64,000 nucleotides of DNA from an uncultured Eubacteriales bacterium. GTDB lineage: Bacteria > Bacillota > Clostridia > Christensenellales > CAG-138. Positions 53,434 to 64,000 of this stretch are shown piece after piece. The DNA lies in assembly GCA_900544555.1 (NCBI GenBank), contig UQWD01000007.1, forward strand, positions 1-64,000. The letters run 5' to 3'. A program made the translations under genes and the position numbers. Below the pieces are notes generated by a model, which searched no databases, was not told the origin of the DNA, and saw only the letters and a list, made by a program, of their open reading frames with translations. The stretch's first letter is position 1. The number at the start of each line of letters is the position of its first letter.

Positions 53434-53811
53434 ATGCGTAAGTTCGTTGTTAACGTTAACGGAACGTCGTACGAGGTTGAGGTAGAAGAAATACAGGGCG
53501 GCGCTCCCGCCGCAGCCCCCGCAAAGCAAGCGTCAGCGCCGGTAACAGCAAAACCCGCGCCGGCCCCCGCTCCCGCCGCCCCTGCCGCCGGCGGCCAGCA
53601 GGAGGCTGTAGAAGCGCCTATGCCGGGAAGTATATTGGAAGTGCGCGTTAAAGCGGGCGAAGCGGTAAAGGAAGGGCAGGTACTGCTTATCCTGGAGGCC
53701 ATGAAAATGGAAAACGAGATTATGGCGCCGAAAGACGGTAAGATAGTAGCGGTTAACGTCGTCAAGGGCGCTACGGTCAATTCCGGCGATACGCTCTGCA
53801 TTATCGGATAA
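53434..53811 (+). CDS. Biotin carboxyl carrier protein of a sodium-pump decarboxylase
   Basis: A 125-aa protein. A short N-terminal domain (MRKFVVNVNGTSYEVEVEEI) is followed by an Ala/Pro-rich flexible linker (about 25-58) and a biotinyl domain with EAMKMENEI, whose Lys (about residue 92) carries biotin. It shuttles the carboxyl group from the alpha to the beta subunit. GGAGG precedes the ATG. Confidence 0.94.
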   Translation: MRKFVVNVNGTSYEVEVEEIQGGAPAAAPAKQASAPVTAKPAPAPAPAAPAAGGQQEAVEAPMPGSILEVRVKAGEAVKEGQVLLILEAMKMENEIMAPKDGKIVAVNVVKGATVNSGDTLCIIG

Positions 53812-53856
53812 AGCTTAAGCCGTATAAGGCCCAAATAATCAAGAAGGAGTGCAGCT

Positions 53857-55047
53857 ATGGATGCTATACTTGAATTTCTCAAGGGCACCGGTTTTGCTTT
53901 GATAACTGAACAGCCGCTTTCGCTGGCAATGATACTTCTGGCGTGCTTACTGCTTTATCTCGCAATCGTTAAAAAGTTTGAGCCGCTTTTGCTGCTGCCC
54001 ATAGCGTTCGGGATGCTTTTAACGAATCTGCCCGGCGCCAACCTGTTTCATCCTGAGTTTTATGAAGGCGCACATATTAACTGGGCGGCTTTTAATGAAG
54101 GCGCGGGATTAATCGACTATCTTTACCTGGGTGTAAAATTCGGTATTTATCCGTCGCTGATTTTCCTGGGCGTCGGGGCGATGACGGATTTCGGCCCGTT
54201 AATTGCCAGCCCTAAAAGCTTGATATTAGGCGGCGCCGCCCAGCTCGGCATTTTTATCGCGTTTCTTGGCGCGCTGGGTTTAACAAGCCTGTTCCCAGGA
54301 GCGTTTAATTTCGGCATGAATGAGGCCGCGTCCATAGGGATTATCGGCGGCGCGGACGGTCCTACGGCCATTTACGTTACGCGCACCCTCGCGCCGCAGC
54401 TGCTAGGGCCGATAGCTGTCGCCGCATACTCCTATATGGCGCTCGTGCCCTTAATACAGCCGCCCATTATGCGCGCGCTGACCACAAAGAAGGAGCGCAG
54501 GATTGTGATGAAGCAGCTACGCCCCGTATCCAAGACGGAAAAAATTGTTTTCCCGATCGTGGTTACGATTTTCGTTACGCTGTTACTACCCTCCGCCGCG
54601 CCTCTTGTGGGTATGCTGATGTTCGGCAACCTGATGCGCGAAAGCGGTGTTGTGGAGCGTTTGAGCAAAACGGCGCAAAACGAGCTGTGCAACATCGTTA
54701 CCATATTCCTTGGCATATCCGTCGGGGCAACGGCTACGGCGGAAGCGTTTTTGAACTTCCAAACGCTCGGTATTTTCGCCATGGGCATACTGGCGTTCGC
54801 GTTTGGTACCGCGGGCGGCGTGTTGCTTGCAAAGCTGATGAACGTTTTCTGCAAGGATAAGATCAATCCGCTGATCGGGTCTGCGGGCGTATCCGCCGTA
54901 CCGATGGCCTCTCGCGTTTCTCAAACCGTCGGGCAGAAGGAACGGCCGGGCAATTATCTGTTGATGCACGCGATGGGGCCGAACGTAGCGGGTGTTATCG
55001 GCTCCGCTATCGCCGCCGGCGTATTCCTCTCGCTGTTTGCGCGGTAA
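53857..55047 (+). CDS. Sodium-pump decarboxylase beta subunit
   Basis: A 396-aa membrane protein with about nine to eleven helices. It decarboxylates carboxybiotin and couples that to sodium export. The signature GIIGGADGPTAIYVTRTL, with its essential Asp, and NPLIGSAGVSAVPMASRVSQ near the end are intact. It follows the biotin protein by 45 bases with AAGGAG. Annotated homologues are called OadB, GcdB or MmdB. Confidence 0.95.
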   Translation: MDAILEFLKGTGFALITEQPLSLAMILLACLLLYLAIVKKFEPLLLLPIAFGMLLTNLPGANLFHPEFYEGAHINWAAFNEGAGLIDYLYLGVKFGIYPSLIFLGVGAMTDFGPLIASPKSLILGGAAQLGIFIAFLGALGLTSLFPGAFNFGMNEAASIGIIGGADGPTAIYVTRTLAPQLLGPIAVAAYSYMALVPLIQPPIMRALTTKKERRIVMKQLRPVSKTEKIVFPIVVTIFVTLLLPSAAPLVGMLMFGNLMRESGVVERLSKTAQNELCNIVTIFLGISVGATATAEAFLNFQTLGIFAMGILAFAFGTAGGVLLAKLMNVFCKDKINPLIGSAGVSAVPMASRVSQTVGQKERPGNYLLMHAMGPNVAGVIGSAIAAGVFLSLFAR

Positions 55048-55072
55048 TATTTGAATAAATGGAGATGAGAAC

Positions 55073-56533
55073 ATGACGCATAAATTAATGATTACCGATA
55101 CCATACTGCGCGATGCGCACCAGTCTCAGGCCGCCACGCGGATGCGTACCGAAGATATGCTGCCCGCGTGTGAGATACTGGACAGCATCGGATATTGGTC
55201 GCTTGAGTGCTGGGGCGGCGCAACTTTTGACAGCTGCCTACGGTTTTTAAACGAGGATCCCTGGGAAAGGCTGCGCACACTGAAAAAAGCGCTTCCGAAC
55301 ACCAAGCTTCAAATGCTGTTCAGAGGGCAGAATATACTTGGCTATAAGCATTACGCGGATGATGTTGTGGAGCAGTTTTGCCGCAAGGCTATTGAAAACG
55401 GCATAGACGTTATTCGTATATTCGATGCGTTAAACGATGTGCGGAATCTGGAATCGGCCATAAAGTTTACGAAAAAGTACGGCGGTATCTGCGAGCCTGC
55501 TATTAGCTACACCATCAGCCCCGTTCACAGCGAGGATTATTTTGTAAAGCTGGCGAAGGAACTGGTACAGATGGGCGCGGACGTTATCTGCATAAAGGAT
55601 ATGGCTAACCTTCTGCTCCCGTACGACGCCTACTCGCTTGTAAAGCGCCTGAAGGCGGAGGTTTCCGTTCCAATTCATCTGCATACGCACAACACTACGG
55701 GAACCGGCGATATGACATATCTTATGGCAGTTCAGGCAGGGGTCGATATCGTTGACTGCGCCCTCTCCCCTCTTGGAAACGGAACGTCGCAGCCGGCTAC
55801 CGAACCTTTGGTGGCAACGCTGCGTTCAACGCCTTACGATACGGGGCTGGATCTGAACAAGCTGTCCGAGGCGGCGAAGCACTTCAGGAAGGTGGCGGAA
55901 AAGCTTAAGGAGCAGGGCTTCCTTGATCCCAAGGTTCTCAGCGTAGATACCAACACGCTTATGTACCAAGTACCCGGCGGAATGCTCTCCAACCTGATTT
56001 CACAGTTAAAACAGGCCAACGCCGTTGACAAGTATTACGACGTGCTTGCGGAAATTCCGCGAGTTCGCAAGGATTTTGGTTATCCCCCGCTTGTTACGCC
56101 CACCAGCCAAATCGTGGGCTCTCAGGCTGTGCTCAATGTTTTGGCCGGGACGCGCTATAAGATGTTTACAAAGGAATCCAAAGCGCTGCTTCACGGTGAA
56201 TATGGCGCTTTGCCGGGCGAGGTCAACGAGGAAGTGCGCCGTAAGGCCATTGGCGGCGAGCCGGTAATAACTTGCCGCCCGGCGGATCTTCTAAAGCCTG
56301 AGCTTGATACATACCGAGAAGAAATCAAGGATTACATCCGGCAGGAAGAGGACGTCCTCAGTTATGCCCTCTTCCCTCAGGTGGCCATGAAATTCTTTGA
56401 GGCGCGTAATGAACCTAAGCCTCAGGAGCCCGCGTGGGAGGAGACTCAGCCTCAGCCCGAAGCACGGCCTGAAACTCAAGCCGGCCGCGAAAACGAGGTA
56501 ACATACCTTTACGTAGAGGATTTAACCGTTTAA
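55073..56533 (+). CDS. Oxaloacetate decarboxylase-type carboxyltransferase alpha subunit
   Basis: A 486-aa carboxyltransferase of the OadA/pyruvate carboxylase beta type. The metal and substrate residues are in place: TILRDAHQSQAATRMR, VICIKDMANLL (Lys) and IHLHTHNTTGTGD (His). It ends with a conserved C-terminal domain and a short charged linker, without a biotinyl domain, since that is encoded separately upstream. The alpha type points to oxaloacetate (or a close 2-oxo dicarboxylate) as substrate, not to methylmalonyl-CoA. GGAG precedes the ATG, 25 bases after the beta gene. Confidence 0.92.
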   Translation: MTHKLMITDTILRDAHQSQAATRMRTEDMLPACEILDSIGYWSLECWGGATFDSCLRFLNEDPWERLRTLKKALPNTKLQMLFRGQNILGYKHYADDVVEQFCRKAIENGIDVIRIFDALNDVRNLESAIKFTKKYGGICEPAISYTISPVHSEDYFVKLAKELVQMGADVICIKDMANLLLPYDAYSLVKRLKAEVSVPIHLHTHNTTGTGDMTYLMAVQAGVDIVDCALSPLGNGTSQPATEPLVATLRSTPYDTGLDLNKLSEAAKHFRKVAEKLKEQGFLDPKVLSVDTNTLMYQVPGGMLSNLISQLKQANAVDKYYDVLAEIPRVRKDFGYPPLVTPTSQIVGSQAVLNVLAGTRYKMFTKESKALLHGEYGALPGEVNEEVRRKAIGGEPVITCRPADLLKPELDTYREEIKDYIRQEEDVLSYALFPQVAMKFFEARNEPKPQEPAWEETQPQPEARPETQAGRENEVTYLYVEDLTV

Positions 56534-56544
56534 GTTGATGCAAA

Positions 56545-56571
56545 TTGGCCGCCTCAGACTGAGGCGGCCAA
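56545..56571 (+). terminator. Perfect hairpin after the decarboxylase operon
   Basis: TTGGCCGCCTCA (56545-56556) and TGAGGCGGCCAA (56560-56571), loop GAC: 12 base pairs, 11 bases after the stop. There is no good T-run, so termination efficiency is uncertain. Confidence 0.65.
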
Positions 56572-57399
56572 TAAAGCTATTGAAGGATGGACTAAGCCGT
56601 TTTTATAAGCTCGCATGAGCGCCCTTTGCGTGTACCGCTAGGGCAGCGGCGCGCGAAGCGTATATCCAAACCACATGGCTTGCCGCGCAGCGCATTTTTT
56701 AGCTCACACAACGCATTAAATGGCCCAAATAAACGTCGCCATTTCCCCGCTTTATATCGTATAAGTATGTTTTAATAATTGATTTTTTCTTGATAGCAAA
56801 GCGAGGTTTATTGTTTAAGAAGGCAAAAGAATAGGCCAAAAGGCCGAAGGTTTTAGTATATTAAACTATCGGTTCTTACGAACAACTTTCATAGCATTTA
56901 GTTTTTTTGAATATGTTTCGGGCGTGATGAGATACAGATTTTTAGGCGTTAACTGTTTCTACCTCAACGCTATTTATAAACGATCACAACGCTTTGCGCC
57001 TGCTCCAATTTTGAAGACATAGTATAAATATAATTGAACTTTAACCAACATAGTTTTATTATGAGAAGGCGGTAGTTCCGGCCTTCCTTTTACATCTAAT
57101 ACGTTATTCATATCTTACTGAAAACGATACTTTATCAGGGTATTAAATGCGAATGTAAAATCATAGGCTTATGTTTTGATGTAATACCAGCATTTTTTTC
57201 TATACGTTTTTGTTTTAATAAAGATACGGTATTAACCTAAACTATGAAATAAACAAATAATCTCTGAGCTGATTGGACGCGTAAAATATAAAAGCGATTT
57301 CTTTATTAGCGCGTGTAATTTTTCAGCGCCCGAGACCTCCAAAGCATATCTACAACAACCTAACTTCTAAATTGCTAAAATCGTTCCCCAATTTGTTAG
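56572..57399. other. AT-rich intergenic region without a recognisable gene
   Basis: About 830 bases, AT-rich throughout, with no credible coding frame on either strand. A weak hairpin (GAAGGC 57065-57070 with GCCTTC 57081-57086) ends in a short T-run on the plus strand. I see no repeats or structural RNA core. Confidence 0.4.
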
Positions 57400-58536
57400 C
57401 TATTTACCCAAAAAACGGGCCACAAGCGTACGGTGCGACTTCATCGCCCCGCATGGGCAGAATTCCTGACAGCAAAAGCACCGTATACAAACGGACCTGC
57501 GAATACGCGGTTTTTTGTCTTTTATGATAATCGCGTTGGCCGGGCACATCCGCAGGCATTCGCCGCATCCCACGCATGATTCTTCCATAACGTCTGGATA
57601 TGACGCGAGGCAAGCCGTTAGCGCTTTTTTTACCAATGGGGATTTACCCGCGAGCTGTCCAACGCTTCGTGTTGGAAGCTTTAAAAAATCCGGCTTGGAG
57701 AAAGCTTGTAATGAACCGTGTATAGCGAGATCATGAACGGATTGCGGCGCAAGGCCGCGCTGCTGAGCAGCAACGATAGTCGGGATTCTATCCGGCTCAA
57801 GGCCTATCAGCTCCGCGCAGACTAAATCTGCCCAATGCGCGTTAGTGGATGCGATTAGCGCGCCCAAGCTGCGCGGGGTTCCGGCCGTCGGCCCGTTTCC
57901 CTCCATGCCCACAACCGCATCGACTATAACCAGCCTTGGTTTAAAGTATTCCTCGATATCTACGAGCGCGTGGGCAAAATCAAGCGTGTCGGGGTACCGG
58001 TAATGATACTCCGGCTTCACGGTTCCCGGTACCGTTCCAAACATATTCTTAACCGCCCCGCTCAGGCCCATCATACCATGAGTTTTAAGCTTGCAAACGT
58101 CAATAATTGCGTCGGCTTTATCAAGATAGGATGTATAGCGGATCTCCTTAGCCCTGTATGCCGAGGGGTTGCACGCCGTGGCCTGCCCAAAATCCCGGTT
58201 CAACTCAGCCCCCTCCCGCTCAGCCAGCGCCATACCCGTGGCCGCGTATACCGCATTGACCAAAGGGGCGTTGTACGTGCCCCCAGGGCTGTCTCCTACC
58301 ACAACCCTCGCGCCGCGCTTTATCAGCATACGGCAGACGCCAGCCACTACGGCGGGGTGCGTGGTAGCGGCGGCATCCGGCTTTTTGAACATAACCAAAT
58401 TCGGCTTTACAACTATATTCATACCGGGCTTAACCCAGTCTAGCCCGGCGATGGGGTTAATTACTTCCTCAAGCGCTGCGGACACGGTATCGCGCAAATA
58501 ATTTTCACACGCGGCTATCGTAACATGCGGTTCCAT
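57400..58536 (-). CDS. DUF362 protein with C-terminal 4Fe-4S ferredoxin domain
   Basis: A 378-aa protein. The DUF362 domain covers about residues 25-270 (MNIVVKPNLVMFKKPDAAAT, CKLKTHGMMGLSGAVKNMFG, DAVVGMEGNGPTAGTPRSLG), and two ferredoxin motifs follow: CVGCGECLRMCP and CIRCFCCQEFCP, enough for two [4Fe-4S] clusters. Start chosen at the ATG 58536 after AAAAGGAG; longer frames begin at 58554 and 58584. It precedes no partner gene; typA lies 65 bases upstream on the same strand. Function is not established, though an electron-transfer role is plausible. Confidence 0.83.
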   Translation of the reverse strand: MEPHVTIAACENYLRDTVSAALEEVINPIAGLDWVKPGMNIVVKPNLVMFKKPDAAATTHPAVVAGVCRMLIKRGARVVVGDSPGGTYNAPLVNAVYAATGMALAEREGAELNRDFGQATACNPSAYRAKEIRYTSYLDKADAIIDVCKLKTHGMMGLSGAVKNMFGTVPGTVKPEYHYRYPDTLDFAHALVDIEEYFKPRLVIVDAVVGMEGNGPTAGTPRSLGALIASTNAHWADLVCAELIGLEPDRIPTIVAAQQRGLAPQSVHDLAIHGSLQAFSKPDFLKLPTRSVGQLAGKSPLVKKALTACLASYPDVMEESCVGCGECLRMCPANAIIIKDKKPRIRRSVCIRCFCCQEFCPCGAMKSHRTLVARFLGK

Positions 58537-58601
58537 AAACGACTCCTTTTCCATACCCTGCCGCCGTTTGAGCGTGCGGCTCACGGCAGCCGGCGCTTCG
58601 C

Positions 58602-60419
<1,818 letters not shown>

Positions 60420-60848
60420 TTCCTCAATCCTTTCTGCAAACAACCATTAATTATACACCCTGGCGCTCGCAATTACAAACGTGCAATTATTTTTTCATGA
60501 GCTGTACGGCGAGTGTTGATTATCATCTGCTTTTAGGATAATATATAATCTGCTAATCGCCAACATAAAAATCTCACAGGAACACTTGGTTTACAGAATA
60601 CTGCTCGTAAACGTTTATCAACAGCCCGTAAAAATTCCATTTAAATATAGTTTCTGAAAACGCTGTTTTTATTGATTGATGAGATGAGAATGGTAATATT
60701 TTTGTTTATATTATTTTTGTTATAGTATGATTGAAATAAGGTTTTCGATATATTTCCCAACGATGGCACAGTCAATGTTAGCTTACAGAGCCGTTACCAT
60801 TGTCAGGTGTGCTTGGCTCTACTATCGAAATTATTAAGCACATAACCT
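60420..60848. other. Intergenic region, AT-rich, upstream of typA
   Basis: About 430 bases without a gene. It should hold the typA promoter; TATAGTATGATTG-like sequences occur but no convincing pair of boxes. Confidence 0.35.
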
Positions 60849-61290
60849 TCACCACATGGTTTCTTCTTGCTTATATATTTTAAAACGGCAACGCTCCAAA
60901 ACCCTTTGAGATGCAATACCGTCAACATCAGTTTGTGCAATTACAGTTGAAATATCATAGCGTCTTAACACAAATTCGCACATAGACTTTACAGCCTTCG
61001 ATATATATAGCCGTTAGTTCAAATTCTGCCCCCAAACCATACGAAATACGATATCTCAACTTCACCGTTTTTATTGAGTAGATTCTTGAAACCGGCAGAG
61101 AAAGTTTCGCAAATTAACAAAATAAGCTGAAAAACACATAATTGTCTGTGTCGTGCTTCGACTTAAGCAATTGTCCTTTCACTATTTTGAGGAAAATGCC
61201 CTCAATCGGTTCCGCTTTTTACGTGGAATTAAATACTTTGCTCAGCACCGAAATATCCTCTGCTCATAATTTTAATTGGTTAATCGTTAA
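60849..61290 (-). pseudogene. Broken GNAT-family acetyltransferase gene
   Basis: The minus strand carries pieces of one GNAT acetyltransferase in several frames, in the right order: EPIEGIFLKIVKGQLLKSKH with DTDNYVFFSL, then ETFSAGFKNLLNKNGEVEIS with YFVW, then AVKSMCEFVLRRYDISTVIA with QTDVDGIASQRVLERCRFK and IYKQEETMW before a stop at 60849. The NGEVEISYFVW segment is the usual central strand, and the IASQRVLERCRF block is the acetyl-CoA-binding region (typically N.AS..V.EK.GF). At least two frameshifts and in-frame stops separate the pieces. The 5' limit is uncertain, and the substrate cannot be told. Confidence 0.75.
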
Positions 61291-61433
61291 AAGGATTAAT
61301 TCGAGCCGTTGCGTTTGCAATACCATTTAATGATCCCCATCAACATATCAAATAAACTCCATATAACATATTATAAGAAATTTTATGATTATAACAATTA
61401 CCTTTTATCGTAAGCACATTCTACTGATAAATG

Positions 61434-62276
61434 TCATCTTAATCCTATACCTTTTAAAACCTCATTTACGGTAATACCGTTATATGTGTAGGAAAGGTTG
61501 TCCAGCGCGAATGGCAGGGCTGCCCTGTCATCAAGCTTTATTAGTTTGTAGTTGTTTTGCAACCGGTCTAAACTTTTAATAATCGACTCACGGATTATCG
61601 GCCTTTTGATTTTATCTGCATCATCCATGATGTTACGCAGGCTACCAAACTGATTAATAAGCGCTGAAGCAGTTTTAACACCCACGTTTCCCGGGCCCTT
61701 GATGTTATCACTTTTATCGCCTGTTAAAGACTTGAAATCTACATATTGACAAGGTAAAATGCAAAACCTGTCGATAATGTATTTTAAATCGCAAACCACA
61801 GAATGTTTACCACGATAACGCAATACCCGCACATTTTCACTAATAAGCTGAAAAAAATCGCTGTCAAAAGAGGCTATCACAATTTCCTCTTTGTTGCCGT
61901 ACGTATGGACGTAGCTTGAAATGACATCATCCGCTTCCAATTCGGCTACCTCGGCATGTTTTATACGCATAAAAGATAAGGAAGCGTACACATCATCGAT
62001 CTGTGAAAAAGGATTCTCATCAGCCGGTACTTGTGAGTAATCTGGCCGATTGGCTTTATACTCAGGAAGCAGCTCGGTACGGTAATTAGCATGTTGGCCG
62101 TCAAACAGCACAACAATATGAGTTGGATTTGTCATCTTAATTATTCTGATGAGCGCTCCAACAAACCCTAAACTCCCTTGTATTGCTTTACCACTTGCAT
62201 TAGTAATTCTTGGCGGCATTCCAAAAAACATCTGAAAATACAGATTCAGCCCGTCAACTATTAACAGCTTCCTCAT
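61434..62276 (-). CDS. Stand-alone 5'-3' exonuclease (FEN/PolI N-terminal family)
   Basis: A 280-aa nuclease like the 5' nuclease domain of DNA polymerase I. Metal-binding acidic residues are all in place: LLIVDGLNLY, LFDGQHANYRTELLPEYKAN, AELEADDVISS, IASFDSDFFQL and LTGDKSDNIKGPGNVGVKTA (helix-hairpin-helix included). It should remove RNA primers or DNA flaps. No polymerase is attached. Start at ATG 62276; a GTG at 62285 is possible. The gene stands between the broken GNAT gene and galK on the same strand. Confidence 0.9.
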   Translation of the reverse strand: MRKLLIVDGLNLYFQMFFGMPPRITNASGKAIQGSLGFVGALIRIIKMTNPTHIVVLFDGQHANYRTELLPEYKANRPDYSQVPADENPFSQIDDVYASLSFMRIKHAEVAELEADDVISSYVHTYGNKEEIVIASFDSDFFQLISENVRVLRYRGKHSVVCDLKYIIDRFCILPCQYVDFKSLTGDKSDNIKGPGNVGVKTASALINQFGSLRNIMDDADKIKRPIIRESIIKSLDRLQNNYKLIKLDDRAALPFALDNLSYTYNGITVNEVLKGIGLR

Positions 62277-62354
62277 ATCCTTCACCTCTCAATTATATTG
62301 ACTTGCATTTACTCCAATACTCTACTTTGCTTTATAAGGCAAGGCAAACGAAAA

Positions 62355-63548
62355 TCAAAAGACCCTAACTATGCCCTCGTCACGCAATTCCAGTGGAATA
62401 CAGCACCCCGCACCAAAAACGCGCCCCATTTGCAATTGATATTGCGGATATATCTCAAGCGGGACATAGGCTTGAATGGCGCCCGCAAAGCCTCCGCCAT
62501 GTATTCTGCACACACCCTTTTCTCCAAGCGCGCGTTGACTCAAGCTTAAGCCTACCGTAAGCGGTTGACTATCAGGCTGACATATACTGTATGTATTCTG
62601 CAAAAACTCAGCGCTTGAACGCCCTGATTCTTCTACCAGTTCCAAATACCGTTGAAAGTCGTTCCGTATGAGCGCGCTCGCCATGCTGCCAACCCGCGTC
62701 ATCTCGCCAAAAAAATGCATCGCGCGTAGAAACGCTCGGTCCCCGCACATAGATCGCAGATAAGATCCGTTTTTAAGATAATCCTCCTCCTTAACGTCCC
62801 TCAGCCTTTGAGCGCCAAGCGCGCGCGCTACGCGCGCCATATCCTCGGGGATCCGGGCATATTCATTCGTTAAGTTTTCGTGTCCTGTGCCGGTGTTCAC
62901 CAAGCATAACTGATAACCACTATCCGCGAAGCGATTTGGGATGGAAGCTACATGCGGCTCTACGTTATCAAAATCCATCAGCGCTATCCCTCCATGAGCA
63001 CAGGCGAGCTGATCCATCAGACCGCAGGGCTTACCGTAAAACCGGTTCTCCGCCCACTGCCCAGCCTTGGCGAGATCAAAAAGCGGGACATCGCCTCCGT
63101 TATATAAGCAGCTAAATATGCAACCGATCAGTATTTCAAAGGCCGCGCTGGAGGAAACGCCTATGCCTATGGGAATAACTGATTCTATATACGCCTCAAA
63201 TCCGCCGGACCGGTACCCCATATGTGAAAGCCCCGCTGCCACGCCGCGTACAAGGCTTGCCGGCAAGCCCCGTTCATGATTCAGCGGTGTCTTTTGTGAA
63301 ATGTCAATTACAACGCGATGGCTCCGGTTATCGCGTATGTGCAAATAGACTTCATTGTTGTTTATCGGTGAGGCTGCGGCCAGCATCTCCATTTTTACCG
63401 AACCGGCCAGTACGCGCCCGCCCTGATGGTCCGTATGATTTCCGCCCAGCTCTGTTCGCCCTGGGACTGATATTACCGCCTTGGGCAAAGCTGTGGGAAA
63501 CAGCCCTTTAAAGTGCTTAATGACTCGTTCAGCGTTTATATTATCCAA
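62355..63548 (-). CDS. galK: Galactokinase
   Basis: A 397-aa GHMP kinase phosphorylating galactose. Signature segments: GRTELGGNHTDHQGG (sugar site), PIGIGVSSSAAFEILIG (ATP loop) and CRIHGGGFAGAIQAYVP (third motif), with the catalytic Asp in GLMDQLACAHGG. It begins with TTG at 63548 behind AAGGAG. No galT or galE is present within the window. Confidence 0.93.
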   Translation of the reverse strand: MDNINAERVIKHFKGLFPTALPKAVISVPGRTELGGNHTDHQGGRVLAGSVKMEMLAAASPINNNEVYLHIRDNRSHRVVIDISQKTPLNHERGLPASLVRGVAAGLSHMGYRSGGFEAYIESVIPIGIGVSSSAAFEILIGCIFSCLYNGGDVPLFDLAKAGQWAENRFYGKPCGLMDQLACAHGGIALMDFDNVEPHVASIPNRFADSGYQLCLVNTGTGHENLTNEYARIPEDMARVARALGAQRLRDVKEEDYLKNGSYLRSMCGDRAFLRAMHFFGEMTRVGSMASALIRNDFQRYLELVEESGRSSAEFLQNTYSICQPDSQPLTVGLSLSQRALGEKGVCRIHGGGFAGAIQAYVPLEIYPQYQLQMGRVFGAGCCIPLELRDEGIVRVF

Positions 63549-63772
63549 TGGATCACTCCTTTATGGCCATGCGCCATAATACAGCGTATCGCTCACATAT
63601 AAAACCGGCGCCGCGCATGCATCGTTATTAAAATGCGGGGAACCTGTGCAAATCAACTTGTTTACGCATTCATTCCCAACCTTTGAGCAACCTGCCCAGA
63701 TCATGAGCTTAGTTCGGCGAAATATTTGGTACTGTGAAAATTAAACGTCATATTTAGGCGCAAGTAATCTAT

Positions 63773-64000
63773 TCACCTGAAATCTACCGCGATCTCGTAT
63801 TCAAGCTTAACATCCCAGGACAGAGTATCGGTATTAAACCCCACCAGCTTTCCCAGCTGTACGGTGAGCACTCTGAGCCTTTCAACATTTTTTAACTGTT
63901 CTTCGCCAGCCTCCTTCAAATCCGCATCCTTAGCCTTTGCCGCCTTTTCCGGTGTTTCATACAGGCTACGGCCCGCTTCAACCTTTTTAACAACAGCTAG
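63773..64000 (-). CDS. 3' end of an unidentified CDS at the right edge
   Basis: A continuous frame enters from the right edge on the minus strand and stops at TGA 63775-63773, giving 75 residues (ending EYEIAVDFR). The visible part is a charged helical segment (Lys, Glu, Ala-rich) followed by a short beta-like stretch LTVQLGKLVGFNTDTLSWDV. No family is recognisable. It precedes galK by 225 bases, so a shared transcript is possible but not shown. Confidence 0.55.
   Translation of the reverse strand, partial: LAVVKKVEAGRSLYETPEKAAKAKDADLKEAGEEQLKNVERLRVLTVQLGKLVGFNTDTLSWDVKLEYEIAVDFR

Noticed and set aside
61142..61330. 62-codon plus-strand frame
   Set aside because: It overlaps the GNAT remnant on the opposite strand and has no support of its own.

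Overview
The window comes from an anaerobic, spore-forming member of the Firmicutes, most likely a Clostridia lineage with mid-range GC. The support is a YtfJ/GerW-type sporulation gene, a DacF/DacB-type carboxypeptidase, a CotH-type protein, scpA-scpB, a biotin-dependent sodium-pumping decarboxylase operon, Bacillus-type sigma-A promoters and the standard genetic code with ATG, GTG and TTG starts. I cannot name a genus.

Layout. 1-2.7 kb: end of an unknown gene, then a BlaI-type repressor and a BlaR1-like M56 peptidase whose C-terminal part has decayed. 3.2-9.7 kb: a CotH / DUF4956 / VTC-domain operon divergent from an OmpR-type two-component system, with a perfect 16-bp-arm palindrome between them, then a lipoprotein. 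10.4-14.8 kb: manganese catalase and an FtsX-type ABC exporter. 15.4-19.8 kb: a redox operon (a flavodoxin-aldo/keto reductase fusion with a lipoprotein signal, an FMN reductase, a frameshifted iron alcohol dehydrogenase and a 70-aa protein) facing a LysR regulator. 20 kb: tRNA-Arg and tRNA-Ala. 20.8-24.9 kb: a NYN-domain protein and a Crp-regulated SsuABC-like uptake system. 25.1-28 kb: guaB and a DUF4003-like gene. 28.4-41.5 kb: a nine-gene purine operon (purE-C-F-M-N, PurO-like cyclohydrolase, stand-alone AICAR formyltransferase, purD, purL) and a HicB/DinB-like gene, bracketed by two inverted copies of a structured repeat of about 200 bp. 41.7-47 kb: a cysteine desulfidase-like gene and an ECF-sigma locus with two paralogous cassettes of DUF4367 membrane protein plus secreted protein. 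47.3-52.8 kb: M50 protease, scpA, scpB, DUF2953, ytfJ, dacF-like and an rluB-type gene. 53-56.6 kb: the sodium-pump decarboxylase operon. 57.4-64 kb: DUF362-ferredoxin protein, typA/bipA, a broken GNAT acetyltransferase gene, a stand-alone 5'-3' exonuclease, galactokinase and an incomplete gene at the edge.

How it fits together. guaB and the pur operon cover IMP synthesis from PRPP up to XMP, with the last two IMP steps split between two proteins in place of bifunctional PurH. The decarboxylase operon would turn decarboxylation into a sodium gradient. Three loci look least described: the structured inverted repeat around the pur genes, the duplicated sigma/DUF4367/secreted-protein locus, and the symmetric palindromic promoter that links the two-component system to the VTC/CotH operon. 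Several genes are broken (M56 tail, iron ADH, GNAT), which suggests either ongoing decay or some assembly error.
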